Positions 7,986 through 15,803 of a stretch of DNA of 32,910 nucleotides are shown here, piece after piece. Position numbers and translations under genes: made by a program. Source of the DNA: CAG-1138 sp964495385 (GTDB lineage: Bacteria > Bacillota > Clostridia > Christensenellales > CAG-917); contig CAZBVO010000016.1 of NCBI GenBank assembly GCA_964495385.1, positions 1 through 32,910 of the forward strand, read 5' to 3'. Position 1 is the stretch's first letter, and the number at the start of each line of letters is the position of its first letter. Below the pieces are notes generated by a model. That model was not told the DNA's origin, did not search any database, and saw only the letters and a list, made by a program, of their open reading frames with translations.

Positions 7986-8525
7986 TTATTTACCTGCAGT
8001 CTTGCCTTCTTTGCGGACAACGTGTTCATCCTTGTAGTGGATGCCGTAGCCGTGATACGGTTCGACCTTTCTGATCGCTTTGATGTTGGCAGCAGTCTGT
8101 CCGACAACTTCCTTGCTTGCACCCTTAACCACAACTTCCGTCGGGGAGGTAACTTCGAAGGTGATGCCGGCCGGCTCTTCAACGTCAACGGTGTGGCTGA
8201 ATCCGAGGCTCAGAACAAGTTTGTTGCCCTGTTTTACAGCTTTGTAACCAACGCCGGCGATAACCAACGTTTTGCTGTAACCTTTAGAAACACCTTCAAC
8301 CATGTTGTGGCACAAAGCACGATATAAGCCATGCAATGCTTTTGTTTGTTTCGCTTCGTTTTCACGGGTGAAAACTACTTCGTCTGCGGTAATTGCAACC
8401 TTGATGAGTGGGTTGACTTGTTGAGTTAATGTACCCAGGGCACCCTTAACTGTCAAAACGCCGTCAGCAAAACTGACTGTAACACCTGCAGGGATTTTAA
8501 CTGGTAGCCTACCAATTCTTGACAT
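7986..8525 (-). CDS. rplF: 50S ribosomal protein L6
   Basis: 179-aa protein with two tandem L6 folds, near the factor-binding site of the 50S subunit. Starts MSRIGRLPVKIPAGV; the C-terminal repeat holds the conserved EPYHGYGIHYKDEHVVRKEGK, close to the signature EPYKGKGI. GGAGG lies 10 nt upstream of the ATG. Confidence 0.98.
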   Translation of the reverse strand: MSRIGRLPVKIPAGVTVSFADGVLTVKGALGTLTQQVNPLIKVAITADEVVFTRENEAKQTKALHGLYRALCHNMVEGVSKGYSKTLVIAGVGYKAVKQGNKLVLSLGFSHTVDVEEPAGITFEVTSPTEVVVKGASKEVVGQTAANIKAIRKVEPYHGYGIHYKDEHVVRKEGKTAGK

Positions 8526-8543
8526 AAGTACCTAACCTCCTAA

Positions 8544-8960
8544 TTACCAGATATAAGCGAGGACTTCGCCGCCGACGTGCAACGCCTTAGCCTCTTTGTC
8601 GGTGATAACGCCCTTGGACGTGGACAAAATTGCAATGCCCATACCGTTCAAAACGGAAGGAATGTTATCGCTGTTTGCATATACGCGGAGACCCGGTTTG
8701 CTGATCTTTTTGAGACCGGTGATAACCTTTTGGTTCTTGCCTGCGTATTTCAAAGTGATGTTGATTGTGCCCTGAAGGTCAGGACGGCCTTCGGTTCTGC
8801 CGACTACTTCGTAACCGGTGATATAGCCTTCCTTAACCAGAATGTCTGCGATTGCAACTTTGATTTTGGATTCAGGAACTTCTACAACTTCGTGTTTTGC
8901 CGTCAAACCGTTTCTGATACGAGTGAGCATATCAGCGATTGGATCTGTCATCATAGCCAT
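8544..8960 (-). CDS. rpsH: 30S ribosomal protein S8
   Basis: 16S rRNA central-domain binder and, in E. coli, the repressor of the spc operon. From the ATG at 8958-8960 the protein is 138 aa, starting MAMMTDPIADMLTRIRNG. The C-terminal STSKGVITDKEA region contains the RNA-binding signature. An upstream TTG at 8979-8981 would extend the frame by 7 residues, but that stretch contains the AAGGAGG itself, so it is not the start. The start is 14 bp from the rpsN stop. Confidence 0.97.
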   Translation of the reverse strand: MAMMTDPIADMLTRIRNGLTAKHEVVEVPESKIKVAIADILVKEGYITGYEVVGRTEGRPDLQGTINITLKYAGKNQKVITGLKKISKPGLRVYANSDNIPSVLNGMGIAILSTSKGVITDKEAKALHVGGEVLAYIW

Positions 8961-8974
8961 ATTCTTATTCCTCC

Positions 8975-9160
8975 TTACCAACTTGCTTTCTTAACGCCAG
9001 GGATTTGGCCTTTGTATGCCAATTCTCTGAAGCAGATTCTGCAGACTCCGTATTTGCGCAGAACGGAATGCGGTCTGCCGCAAATGGTGCAACGGGTATA
9101 AGCCCTTGTGGAGAACTTAGCAGGTTTTTGTTGCTTATTTTTCATTGATGTTTTAGCCAT
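8975..9160 (-). CDS. rpsN: 30S ribosomal protein S14, type Z
   Basis: Short 61-aa zinc-binding S14 of the 30S head. Cys24, Cys27, Cys40 and Cys43 (RCTICG, GVCRICFR) form the zinc site, and the C terminus ends KKASW as usual. A zinc-free paralogue, if present, would be elsewhere in the genome. AAGGAGG before the ATG. Confidence 0.98.
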   Translation of the reverse strand: MAKTSMKNKQQKPAKFSTRAYTRCTICGRPHSVLRKYGVCRICFRELAYKGQIPGVKKASW

Positions 9161-9177
9161 TTTAAATCCTCCTTGAC

Positions 9178-9729
9178 TTATTTAGCGAAAGGCATACCCA
9201 TGAGCCTCAAAAGTTCCCTTGCTTCTTCGTCGGTTTTTGCGGTGGTAACGATTACGATATCGAAACCGCGAACCTTTTCAACCTGATCGTAAGAAATTTC
9301 AGGGAATATAAGTTGTTCCTTAACGCCCATCGAATAGTTGCCGCGGCCGTCAAAAGACTTAGCGGAGATACCCTTGAAGTCGCGTACACGCGGAAGAGCG
9401 ATGCTTATGAGCTTGTCCATAAAGTCATACATTCTTTCGTTTCTGAGGGTAACTTTTGCGCCTACGTCCATACCTTGACGAACTTTGAAGTTTGCAACGC
9501 TCTTTCTTGCTTTGGTAACCACCGGCTTTTGACCTGCGATAGCCTGCAATTCTTCAACGGCGAGTTTGAAACTCTTGCTGTTGTCTTTAACGTCGCCAAG
9601 TCCCATGTTCAAAACGATTTTTTCGATTTTAGGAATCTGGTTAACGTTGCCGTATGCAAATTTCTTTTGCAACTGAGGAGCGACTTCCTGTTGATATTTG
9701 GTTCTTAATCTGAATCTTTCACCGGACAT
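9178..9729 (-). CDS. rplE: 50S ribosomal protein L5
   Basis: 5S rRNA-binding protein contacting P-site tRNA (183 aa). Conserved parts are KIEKIVLNMGLGD, the GQKPVVTKARKSVANFKVRQG loop region and the C-terminal DIVIVTTAKTDEEARELLRLMGMPF. AAGGAGG precedes the ATG at 9727-9729. Confidence 0.98.
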   Translation of the reverse strand: MSGERFRLRTKYQQEVAPQLQKKFAYGNVNQIPKIEKIVLNMGLGDVKDNSKSFKLAVEELQAIAGQKPVVTKARKSVANFKVRQGMDVGAKVTLRNERMYDFMDKLISIALPRVRDFKGISAKSFDGRGNYSMGVKEQLIFPEISYDQVEKVRGFDIVIVTTAKTDEEARELLRLMGMPFAK

Positions 9730-9743
9730 ATTCGTACTCCTCC

Positions 9744-10136
9744 TTATTCAGCGTCGGCTGCTTTTGCCGCTTTTTTCTTTGCAACCTTTTTGGCAGTTCT
9801 CTTAGCGGAAGCCTTTTTGACTTCGAGGCTGGCGTTGCACTTGTTGCAAACTCTAACCTTTTTGCCGTCTACGACTGCATGGTTGACTCTTACTACTTCG
9901 TGGCAGGTCGGGCAGATAACCATAACGTTGGAAACGTCGATGGTGCCTTCGCGTTTGATGATGCCGCCTGCTTGTTGTGCGCTGCGAGGTTTAACGTGTT
10001 TGGAAACCATGTTTACACCGCTTACTACGATGCGTCCGGAAATCGGATTCACGTTCAAAACTTCGCCGGCTTTTCCCTTATCTTTACCGGTGATAACCAT
10101 TACGTTATCGCCTTTTTTAATACTCAATTTAGCCAT
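9744..10136 (-). CDS. rplX: 50S ribosomal protein L24 with basic tail
   Basis: Assembly initiator of the 50S subunit. KOW motif at residues 6-33 (GDNVMVITGKDKGKAGEV). Cys75, Cys78, Cys97 and Cys100 (CPTCHE, VCNKC) form a CxxC pair set like a zinc site, which is common in Firmicutes L24. About 25 residues of Ala/Lys-rich tail follow (from residue 107), making it 130 aa against about 103 in Bacillus. Start ATG follows AAGGAG. Confidence 0.97.
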   Translation of the reverse strand: MAKLSIKKGDNVMVITGKDKGKAGEVLNVNPISGRIVVSGVNMVSKHVKPRSAQQAGGIIKREGTIDVSNVMVICPTCHEVVRVNHAVVDGKKVRVCNKCNASLEVKKASAKRTAKKVAKKKAAKAADAE

Positions 10137-10148
10137 TGTGGTATCTCC

Positions 10149-10517
10149 TTATAAAACTTCTGGGGCAAGGGAAATGATCTTCATATAATCTTTGTCTCTC
10201 AATTCTCTTGCGATAGGCCCAAAGATACGGGTGCCGCGCGGTTGCTTCTGAGCGTCGATGATGACTGCTGCGTTATCGTCGAATTTGATGTGGCTGCCGT
10301 CAGCGCGACGGATGCCGCTGTGAGTTCTGACGATTACGGCCTTGACAACGTCGCCTTTTTTTACGACGCCGCCCGGAGCAGCGGATTTTACGGATGCAAC
10401 GATGACGTCACCGATGTTTCCGAATTTTCTGAAAGAACCGCCCAGAACTCTGATACACATAATTTCTTTTGCGCCGGTGTTGTCGGCAACCTTTAACATG
10501 GATTGTTGTTGAATCAT
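10149..10517 (-). CDS. rplN: 50S ribosomal protein L14
   Basis: 122-aa beta-barrel protein at the subunit interface, bridging to 16S rRNA and the binding platform for the RsfS silencing factor. Starts MIQQQSMLKVADNTGAKEI and has RADGSHIKFDDNAAVII, both near-invariant. AAGGAGG lies before the ATG at 10515-10517. Confidence 0.98.
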   Translation of the reverse strand: MIQQQSMLKVADNTGAKEIMCIRVLGGSFRKFGNIGDVIVASVKSAAPGGVVKKGDVVKAVIVRTHSGIRRADGSHIKFDDNAAVIIDAQKQPRGTRIFGPIARELRDKDYMKIISLAPEVL

Positions 10518-10531
10518 ATGTTCTGACCTCC

Positions 10532-10792
10532 TTATTTAGCCTTTTCGATGATGCTCACCAAGCGCCAGCATTTATCTTTGCTGAGAGGGCGGGTTTCTGC
10601 GATTTCAACTTTATCGCCGATTCTTGCCTCGTTCAGTTCATCGTGTGCCTTGAACTTTTTGGTGTGCTTGACTATTTTCTTGTACAGAGGATGTTTAACT
10701 CTTTGTTCGATAGCCACGACGATCGTTTTGTCCATTTTGTCGGAAACAACGATGCCTACACGGCTTTTTCTGAGATTTCTTGTATTTTCCAT
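10532..10792 (-). CDS. rpsQ: 30S ribosomal protein S17
   Basis: OB-fold 16S rRNA-binding protein (86 aa). Conserved VGIVVSDKMDKTIVVAIE and the ETRPLSKDKCWRLV region identify it. GGAGG lies 9 nt before the ATG at 10790-10792. Confidence 0.97.
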   Translation of the reverse strand: MENTRNLRKSRVGIVVSDKMDKTIVVAIEQRVKHPLYKKIVKHTKKFKAHDELNEARIGDKVEIAETRPLSKDKCWRLVSIIEKAK

Positions 10793-10807
10793 TTACTTAT
10801 CCTCCAA

Positions 10808-11047
10808 CTATTTGGCCTTTTTTGCTTTCGCTGCCGCTTTGACCGGTTCGGAAGAGATGTTGAGTTCTCTTTCGCGAAGAATGGTGTTTACGCGAGCGAT
10901 GTCACGCTTGCAGTTCACGAGAACCATCGGGTTGGTGAGCTGGTTGGTTGCGTGTTTAAAGCGAAGATTGAACAATTCGGCCTTCAGGTCCTTAAGTTTG
11001 ACCTGCAATTCTTCGGTTGTTAATTCAAAAAGTTGTTTAGCTTTCAT
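10808..11047 (-). CDS. rpmC: 50S ribosomal protein L29
   Basis: Small two-helix protein at the tunnel exit, part of the docking site for trigger factor and SRP. From the ATG at 11045-11047 it is 79 aa, starting MKAKQLFELTTEELQ and with LRFKHATNQLTNP. An Ala/Lys tail of about 15 residues follows (usual length 60-70). A GTG further upstream is open but encodes the SD region (an arginine run from GGAGG), so I reject it. Start and rplP stop overlap by one base (TAATG). Confidence 0.96.
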   Translation of the reverse strand: MKAKQLFELTTEELQVKLKDLKAELFNLRFKHATNQLTNPMVLVNCKRDIARVNTILRERELNISSEPVKAAAKAKKAK

Positions 11048-11472
11048 TATTCTGCGCCTCCGTCTGCTTGCTTCTTCATAAATTTGCACTTGATAGGCAA
11101 TTTATGAGCGGCGAGCCTCAATGCCTCGCGGGCAAGTGCTTCGTCGATACCGGCCATTTCGAAAAGAACGCGGCCCGGTTTAACTACTGCTACCCAATAT
11201 TCCGGAGAACCTTTACCGCTACCCATGCGGGTTTCGGCCGGTTTCTTGGTTACCGGTTTGTGAGGGAAGATATCAACCCAAACTTTGCCGCCACGTTTGA
11301 TGTAACGAGTCATAGCAACACGGGCTGCTTCGATTTGGTTGGAAGTGATCCATGCCGGCTCCAAAGCCACGAGGCCGTATTCACCGTAAGCGATCACGTT
11401 TCCTTTGTTTGCCTTGCCTTTCATTCTTCCGCGGAAGACACGGCGACGTTTAACTCTTTTAGGCATTAACAT
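11047..11472 (-). CDS. rplP: 50S ribosomal protein L16
   Basis: 141-aa protein at the A-site/5S region of the 50S subunit. Recognised from MPKRVKRRRVFRGRMKGKA and from TRMGSGKGSPEYWVAVVKPG, which is the family signature. The first ATG (11470-11472) is 9 nt from GGAGG and overlaps the rpsC stop by one base. A second ATG two codons in is possible but less well spaced. Confidence 0.98.
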   Translation of the reverse strand: MLMPKRVKRRRVFRGRMKGKANKGNVIAYGEYGLVALEPAWITSNQIEAARVAMTRYIKRGGKVWVDIFPHKPVTKKPAETRMGSGKGSPEYWVAVVKPGRVLFEMAGIDEALAREALRLAAHKLPIKCKFMKKQADGGAE

Positions 11473-12134
11473 TATGCTTTACCTCCTTCTCTTGCAGCCT
11501 TGCCGCCCAGGATTTCACCTTTGTAAATCCAGCACTTTACGCCGATAACGCCGAAAGTGGTGTGAGCCTCTGCAAAGCCGTAATCTACGTCGGCACGGAG
11601 AGTTTGCAGAGGAATGGAACCTTCGTGATAATGTTCGCTTCTTGCAATTTCTGCGCCGTCCAAACGACCGCTAACCATGGTTTTGATACCCTTTGCGCCT
11701 GCTTTCATGCTGCGAGACATAGCTTGCTTCATGCTTCTACGGAAAGATGCTCTCTTTTCGAGCTGAGCCGCAATGCTTTCTGCGACGAGCTGAGCGTCGA
11801 CGTCCGGGCGTTTAACTTCCATAATATTGATGTTGACGTTGCGGTTCGGGCAGAACTTTTGAACTTCGCCCTTGATGATTTCAACGCCTGCGCCGCCCTT
11901 ACCGATGATGGTGCCAGGTCTGCCGGTGAAGATGTTGACGATAACCTTGTTGGCCGCTCTGTCAATCGTTATTTTGGAAATAGCGTTTTGGTAGTATTTT
12001 TTCTTAAGGAAGGTACGGATTTTGTAGTCCTCCAAAAGGTTTTTGGAGAAATCCTTTTTGTTTGCGTACCATTGGGTGTCCCAACCTTTAATTACGCCTA
12101 CTCTGAGGCCGTGCGGATTAACTTTTTGTCCCAT
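11472..12134 (-). CDS. rpsC: 30S ribosomal protein S3
   Basis: mRNA-entry protein of the 30S head (220 aa). A type II KH domain with RPGTIIGKGGAGVEIIK (about residues 72-90) is followed by the C-terminal domain with KGIKTMVSGRLDGAEIARSE. Starts MGQKVNPHGLRVGVIKGWD. Good SD GGAGG. The stop overlaps the rplP start by one base. Confidence 0.98.
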   Translation of the reverse strand: MGQKVNPHGLRVGVIKGWDTQWYANKKDFSKNLLEDYKIRTFLKKKYYQNAISKITIDRAANKVIVNIFTGRPGTIIGKGGAGVEIIKGEVQKFCPNRNVNINIMEVKRPDVDAQLVAESIAAQLEKRASFRRSMKQAMSRSMKAGAKGIKTMVSGRLDGAEIARSEHYHEGSIPLQTLRADVDYGFAEAHTTFGVIGVKCWIYKGEILGGKAAREGGKA

Positions 12135-12144
12135 TTTCTACCTC

Positions 12145-12534
12145 CTACGCCTTTACCGTGTCCAAAATAACGGTGATGTGGCTTGTGCGTTTGTCGATGC
12201 GGAATGCTCTGCCTTGTGCTCTCGGCATAACCCTCTTGAGGATAGGGCCTTGATCTGCGTAGCACTCTGCGACGTACAAATCGTTTTTGCTCATGTTAAG
12301 ATTGTTCTCTGCGTTTGCAGCGGCGGATTTCAAAAGCTTAGCAACAACTTCGCTTGCGGCTTTCGGGGTGTTTTCCACAATAGCCAATGCTTCGTTGTAA
12401 TTTTTGCCGCGGATGATGTCCAAAAGAACTCTTACCTTGTACGGGGAAATTCTGATATATTTTGCCACTGCGCGAGGACGCTTGTCGGCGTTAGCCTTGC
12501 GAACGATAGCTTTTTGTTTACTTCTGGTAGCCAT
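12145..12534 (-). CDS. rplV: 50S ribosomal protein L22
   Basis: Exit-tunnel protein whose beta-hairpin lines the constriction. Core segments are AKYIRISPYKVRVLLDIIRGK and the C-terminal hairpin GPILKRVMPRAQGRAFRIDKR. At 129 aa it has a basic N-terminal extension of about 20 residues compared with the usual 110. GGAGG precedes the ATG at 12532-12534. Confidence 0.97.
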   Translation of the reverse strand: MATRSKQKAIVRKANADKRPRAVAKYIRISPYKVRVLLDIIRGKNYNEALAIVENTPKAASEVVAKLLKSAAANAENNLNMSKNDLYVAECYADQGPILKRVMPRAQGRAFRIDKRTSHITVILDTVKA

Positions 12535-12546
12535 TTACTTATCCTC

Positions 12547-12819
12547 CTATCTGGTGGTCTTTTCGCCGGCGTGACCTTTGAAGGTGCGAGTCGGAGCGAA
12601 TTCACCGAGCTTGCAGCCAACCATATCTTCAGTGATATACACTGGAACGTGTTTGCGTCCGTCGTGTACAGCGATAGTGTGGCCAACCATCTCAGGGAAA
12701 ATAGTGGAAGCACGAGACCATGTTTTCACGGGCTTTTTTTCGCCGCTTTCATTCATAGCAATAATTCTCTTCATAAGCCTTTCTTCTACGAAAGGTCCTT
12801 TTTTAACACTTCTGCTCAT
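12547..12819 (-). CDS. rpsS: 30S ribosomal protein S19
   Basis: Head protein forming bridges with the 50S subunit (90 aa). Starts MSRSVKKGPFVEERLMKRI and contains the signature MVGHTIAVHDGRKHVPVYI. GGAGG lies 8 nt before the ATG. Confidence 0.98.
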   Translation of the reverse strand: MSRSVKKGPFVEERLMKRIIAMNESGEKKPVKTWSRASTIFPEMVGHTIAVHDGRKHVPVYITEDMVGCKLGEFAPTRTFKGHAGEKTTR

Positions 12820-12833
12820 TTATGTGCCTCCAA

Positions 12834-13667
12834 TTAGTTAATACGCTTAATGATAAGCTTGTTGGATTTGTTCTTATGCTTTCTGGTCTTGTAACCGAGA
12901 GCAGGTTTACCCCAAGGAGTAACAGGGCTTGGCATACCGACAGGGGATTTGCCTTCGCCACCGCCGTGAGGGTGATCGCACGGGTTCATAACAACACCGC
13001 GGACGGTCGGACGAACGTTCATGTGACGTTTACGACCTGCTTTACCCAACGAAACGTTGCTGTTGTCGAGGTTGCCGATCTGACCGATGGTAGCCTTGCA
13101 ACGGATAGGAACGTAACGCATTTCGCCGCTTGGCATTCTCAAAGTGGCATATTTGCCTTCTTTAGCCATAAGCTGTGCTGCGCCGCCTGCTGCTCTTGCG
13201 ATTTGGCCGCCCTTGCCCGGTTGCAGTTCGATGTTGTGAATCATCGTACCTACAGGAATGTTTTCCAAAGGCAAGCAGTTGCCGACCTTGATATCTGCGT
13301 CCTTGCCGCTTACTACGGTGTCGCCTGCGGTGAGACCGAGAGGAGCGAGGATGTATCTCTTTTCGCCGTCTGCATACACCAACAAAGCGATGTTTGCGGT
13401 ACGGTTAGGATCGTATTGAATGCTGTCGACTCTTGCAGGGATACCGTCCTTGTTGCGTTTGAAGTCGATGATGCGGTATTTAACTCTGTTGCCGCCGCCG
13501 ATGTGACGAACGGTGATGCGTCCGGTTGCGTTACGGCCGCCGCTCTTGTTCTTGGAAACCAACAGGCTCTTTTCCGGTTTCGTGCTGGTGATTTCACTGA
13601 AAGTGGAAACCGACATGAAACGACGTGCAGGAGAAGTAGGTTTATATCTTCTGATGTTATCAGCCAT
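12834..13667 (-). CDS. rplB: 50S ribosomal protein L2
   Basis: Essential for subunit association and peptidyl-transferase function (277 aa). The C-terminal HPHGGGEGKSPVGMPSP segment contains the conserved histidine linked to peptidyl-transferase activity. An OB-fold and an SH3-like domain precede it (GRITVRHIGGGNRVKYR; GTMIHNIELQPGKGGQIARAA). AGGAGG before the ATG at 13665-13667. Confidence 0.98.
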   Translation of the reverse strand: MADNIRRYKPTSPARRFMSVSTFSEITSTKPEKSLLVSKNKSGGRNATGRITVRHIGGGNRVKYRIIDFKRNKDGIPARVDSIQYDPNRTANIALLVYADGEKRYILAPLGLTAGDTVVSGKDADIKVGNCLPLENIPVGTMIHNIELQPGKGGQIARAAGGAAQLMAKEGKYATLRMPSGEMRYVPIRCKATIGQIGNLDNSNVSLGKAGRKRHMNVRPTVRGVVMNPCDHPHGGGEGKSPVGMPSPVTPWGKPALGYKTRKHKNKSNKLIIKRIN

Positions 13668-13686
13668 TTTTATTACCTCCTATCTA

Positions 13687-13977
13687 TTAAGCCAGGCTGT
13701 CGAAGAACTCGATGCTCTTGCTGTCAGCCGTCAACGTTACGATAGCTTTTTTGTAAGCAGGAGTTCTACCGGAGGTGCGACCCATGCGTTTGATTTTGCC
13801 ATCATAGTTGGATGTGTTTACTTTTGCAACTTTAACCTTAAAGATTTCTTCCACAGCTGCCTTGATTTGGGTTTTGGTAGCGTTCTTGTCAACTTCGAAG
13901 GTGTACTTCTTATCGGCAATACCGTCGTAGCTTTTTTCGGAAAGAATAGGTTTTTTAATGATATCGTAAGCAGTCAT
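13687..13977 (-). CDS. rplW: 50S ribosomal protein L23
   Basis: Exit-site protein and docking point for trigger factor and SRP (96 aa). Recognised from AYDIIKKPILSEKSY and from KKYTFEVDKNATKTQIKAA. The start overlaps the rplD stop by one base (TAATG), and its GGAGG lies within the last codons of rplD. Confidence 0.97.
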   Translation of the reverse strand: MTAYDIIKKPILSEKSYDGIADKKYTFEVDKNATKTQIKAAVEEIFKVKVAKVNTSNYDGKIKRMGRTSGRTPAYKKAIVTLTADSKSIEFFDSLA

Positions 13978-14597
13978 TATAAGTTAGCCTCCTCGATTTT
14001 TTCGGCGGCAGCCTTGGTGACAACACACTTGTTGCTTCTGACAACGTCGTAAACGTTGAGAAGGTCGGCGTTGATAACCTGCAAATCTGCGATGTTGTGG
14101 CTTGCGCGCAGCAAATCCTTGTTATCTTCTGCAACAACCAGCAAGGTCTTTTTGTTGAGGTCGAGAGCCTTGAGGATGGTTGCGACTTCCTTGGTCTTTG
14201 CTTCTTTTACTGCAAATTCGTCAACAACGATGAATTCGTCTTGTCTGATCTTTTGGGAAAGAGCGGACAAAAGAGCCTGACGTTTGGAGAACTTGTTCAG
14301 TTTTTGTCTGAAATCGCGTGGTTTCGGAGCAAATACGACGCCTCCCTTAACGAATTGCGGAGAACGGATGCTGCCCTGACGAGCTCTGCCGGTACCTTTT
14401 TGACGGTAAGGCTTGATGCCGCCGCCACGGACTTCGGTGCGAGTCAAAGCGGATTTGGTGCCTTGACGTTTGTTTGCGAGTTGTGCGACTACAACCTGGT
14501 GGATAAGAGCCTCGTTGTATTCTACGGCGAACACTGCGTCGTTAAGCTCAACTGTACCAACTTGTTTGCCGGATGTATTCAAAACTTTCAATTCCAT
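13977..14597 (-). CDS. rplD: 50S ribosomal protein L4
   Basis: Tunnel protein; in gamma-proteobacteria also the repressor of the S10 operon. The extended loop is obvious: RGGGIKPYRQKGTGRARQGS, roughly residues 57-78, and VFAPKPRDF follows. 206 aa, normal length. Start ATG 10 nt after GGAG. Confidence 0.98.
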   Translation of the reverse strand: MELKVLNTSGKQVGTVELNDAVFAVEYNEALIHQVVVAQLANKRQGTKSALTRTEVRGGGIKPYRQKGTGRARQGSIRSPQFVKGGVVFAPKPRDFRQKLNKFSKRQALLSALSQKIRQDEFIVVDEFAVKEAKTKEVATILKALDLNKKTLLVVAEDNKDLLRASHNIADLQVINADLLNVYDVVRSNKCVVTKAAAEKIEEANL

Positions 14598-14619
14598 AAG
14601 TAATAATCTCCTTTACAGT

Positions 14620-15252
14620 TTAGCCTTTGATGGACTCTTTTACGATAACCAGGCTACCCTTAGGACCAGGGATGCCGCCCTTGATGAGAAGCAGGTTTCT
14701 TGCTTCGTCAACTCTTGCGATAACCAGGTTCTGGATGGTAACGGTTTCATGACCGTATTGGCCTGCCATGTGCTTGTTTTTGAAAACTCTGGAAGGGTCG
14801 CTGTTAGCGGCCATGCTGCCTACGCTTCTGTGGATAGGGCCGGTACCGTGAGACATCGGACCTACGCGCTGAGCATTCCAACGTTGTATAACACCCGTAA
14901 AGCCGCGGCCGCGAGTGGTGCCCTGAACGTCAACGTGATCGCCTTCGCTGAAGATACCGCATTTGATTTCCTGTCCGACAGTGTAATCTGCGATGTTCAG
15001 TTTAAGTTCTCTCATGTAGCGTTTAGCTGCAACGCCTGCTTTTTTGAACTGGCCGGCTATAGGTTTGGAAACGTTTCTTTCTTTAACTACACCGTATGCA
15101 ACTTTGATTGCTTCGTAACCGTCATTTTCGACAGTTTTAATTTGCACTACCGAGCAAGGACCTGCTTCCACTACGGTTACAGGGATAACTTTGCCGTCCG
15201 GTGCAAAAATTTGGCTCATACCAAGTTTTTTACCAATGATTGCTTTATTCAT
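14620..15252 (-). CDS. rplC: 50S ribosomal protein L3
   Basis: Assembly initiator whose loop reaches the peptidyl-transferase centre (210 aa). Starts MNKAIIGKKLGMSQIFAPDG; the loop GTTRGRGFTGVIQRWN is present, and VDEARNLLLIKGGIPGPKGS is near the C terminus. GGAGG lies 12 nt before the ATG, a slightly long spacing. Confidence 0.98.
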   Translation of the reverse strand: MNKAIIGKKLGMSQIFAPDGKVIPVTVVEAGPCSVVQIKTVENDGYEAIKVAYGVVKERNVSKPIAGQFKKAGVAAKRYMRELKLNIADYTVGQEIKCGIFSEGDHVDVQGTTRGRGFTGVIQRWNAQRVGPMSHGTGPIHRSVGSMAANSDPSRVFKNKHMAGQYGHETVTIQNLVIARVDEARNLLLIKGGIPGPKGSLVIVKESIKG

Positions 15253-15277
15253 AGATAAAGTTCACCTCCGTTAATAT

Positions 15278-15586
15278 TTAAAGTTTGATGCTGATGTCAA
15301 CGCCCGCCGGAAGATCCAGTTTCATGAGACTGTCAACTGTTTTTGCGTTCGGGTTGAAGATATCGATCAAACGTTTGTGCGTGCGTAATTCAAATTGCTC
15401 ACGGCTGTCTTTATATTTGTGCGTAGCGCGAAGAACCGTTACGATTTCCTTTTCGGTAGGAAGAGGAATAGGACCGGAAACTTTGGTGCCCGATTTTTTT
15501 ACGGTTTCAACGATTTTATCCGCAGACGCGTCGATAAGAGTGTGATCGTAAGCTTTCAATTTGATTCTGATTTTTTGTCCTGCCAT
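15278..15586 (-). CDS. rpsJ: 30S ribosomal protein S10 (NusE)
   Basis: First gene of the ribosomal array. S10 belongs to the 30S head and also acts as NusE in NusB-dependent antitermination. Recognised from KIRIKLKAYDHTLIDASA, SGPIPLPTEKEIVTVLR and the C-terminal DLPAGVDISIKL. 102 aa, standard. AAGGAG precedes the ATG at 15584-15586. A 180-nt leader and a strong promoter lie upstream. Confidence 0.98.
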   Translation of the reverse strand: MAGQKIRIKLKAYDHTLIDASADKIVETVKKSGTKVSGPIPLPTEKEIVTVLRATHKYKDSREQFELRTHKRLIDIFNPNAKTVDSLMKLDLPAGVDISIKL

Positions 15587-15768
15587 TTTTGTTTTCTCCT
15601 TAAAAATTTTCCTAACTTGTTACACTTTTTCGTGTGTGTCATACCGTTTTCTAAATAAAAAGCGGTCTCCCGCCAATTAAAAGTTAGTCGCACGAATTAC
15701 ATCGCACATTTGTCCGTCGAAATTTTCTCTCTCAAGTAACCTCCGACTTCATCCCAAATATAAACGGC
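15587..15768 (-). ncRNA. Leader of the S10 operon mRNA with GC hairpin
   Basis: From the predicted transcription start near 15768 to rpsJ there are about 180 nt of untranslated RNA, long for this compact cluster. Within it, on the minus strand, a short GC stem (arms 15662-15665 and 15670-15673, GAGA tetraloop) is followed by a run of U (15657-15661), resembling a weak intrinsic terminator. Such a leader suggests autoregulation or attenuation of the S10 operon, as in other bacteria. The assignment is inferred; I did not match it to a known family. Confidence 0.4.
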
Positions 15769-15774
15769 TTCCCT

Positions 15775-15803
15775 ATGATACCACCAAAAAATATTTCTGT
15801 CAA
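15775..15803 (-). promoter_or_regulatory. Promoter of the S10-spc-alpha array
   Basis: On the minus strand: TTGACA (15798-15803), 17-nt spacer, TATCAT (15775-15780), preceded by TGG, giving an extended -10. Directly upstream (15804-15850) are phased A and T runs like an UP element. This is the only strong sigma-A-like promoter seen ahead of the 32-gene array. Confidence 0.75.

Noticed and set aside
8961..8981. TTG start extending S8 by 7 residues
   Set aside because: The extension translates the AAGGAGG itself; the ATG at 8958-8960 is correctly spaced and gives the normal S8 N terminus. The same reasoning removed upstream starts of rpmC (GTG 11087-11089), rplM (TTG 20288-20290), truA (TTG 21227-21229) and ecfA1 (23728).
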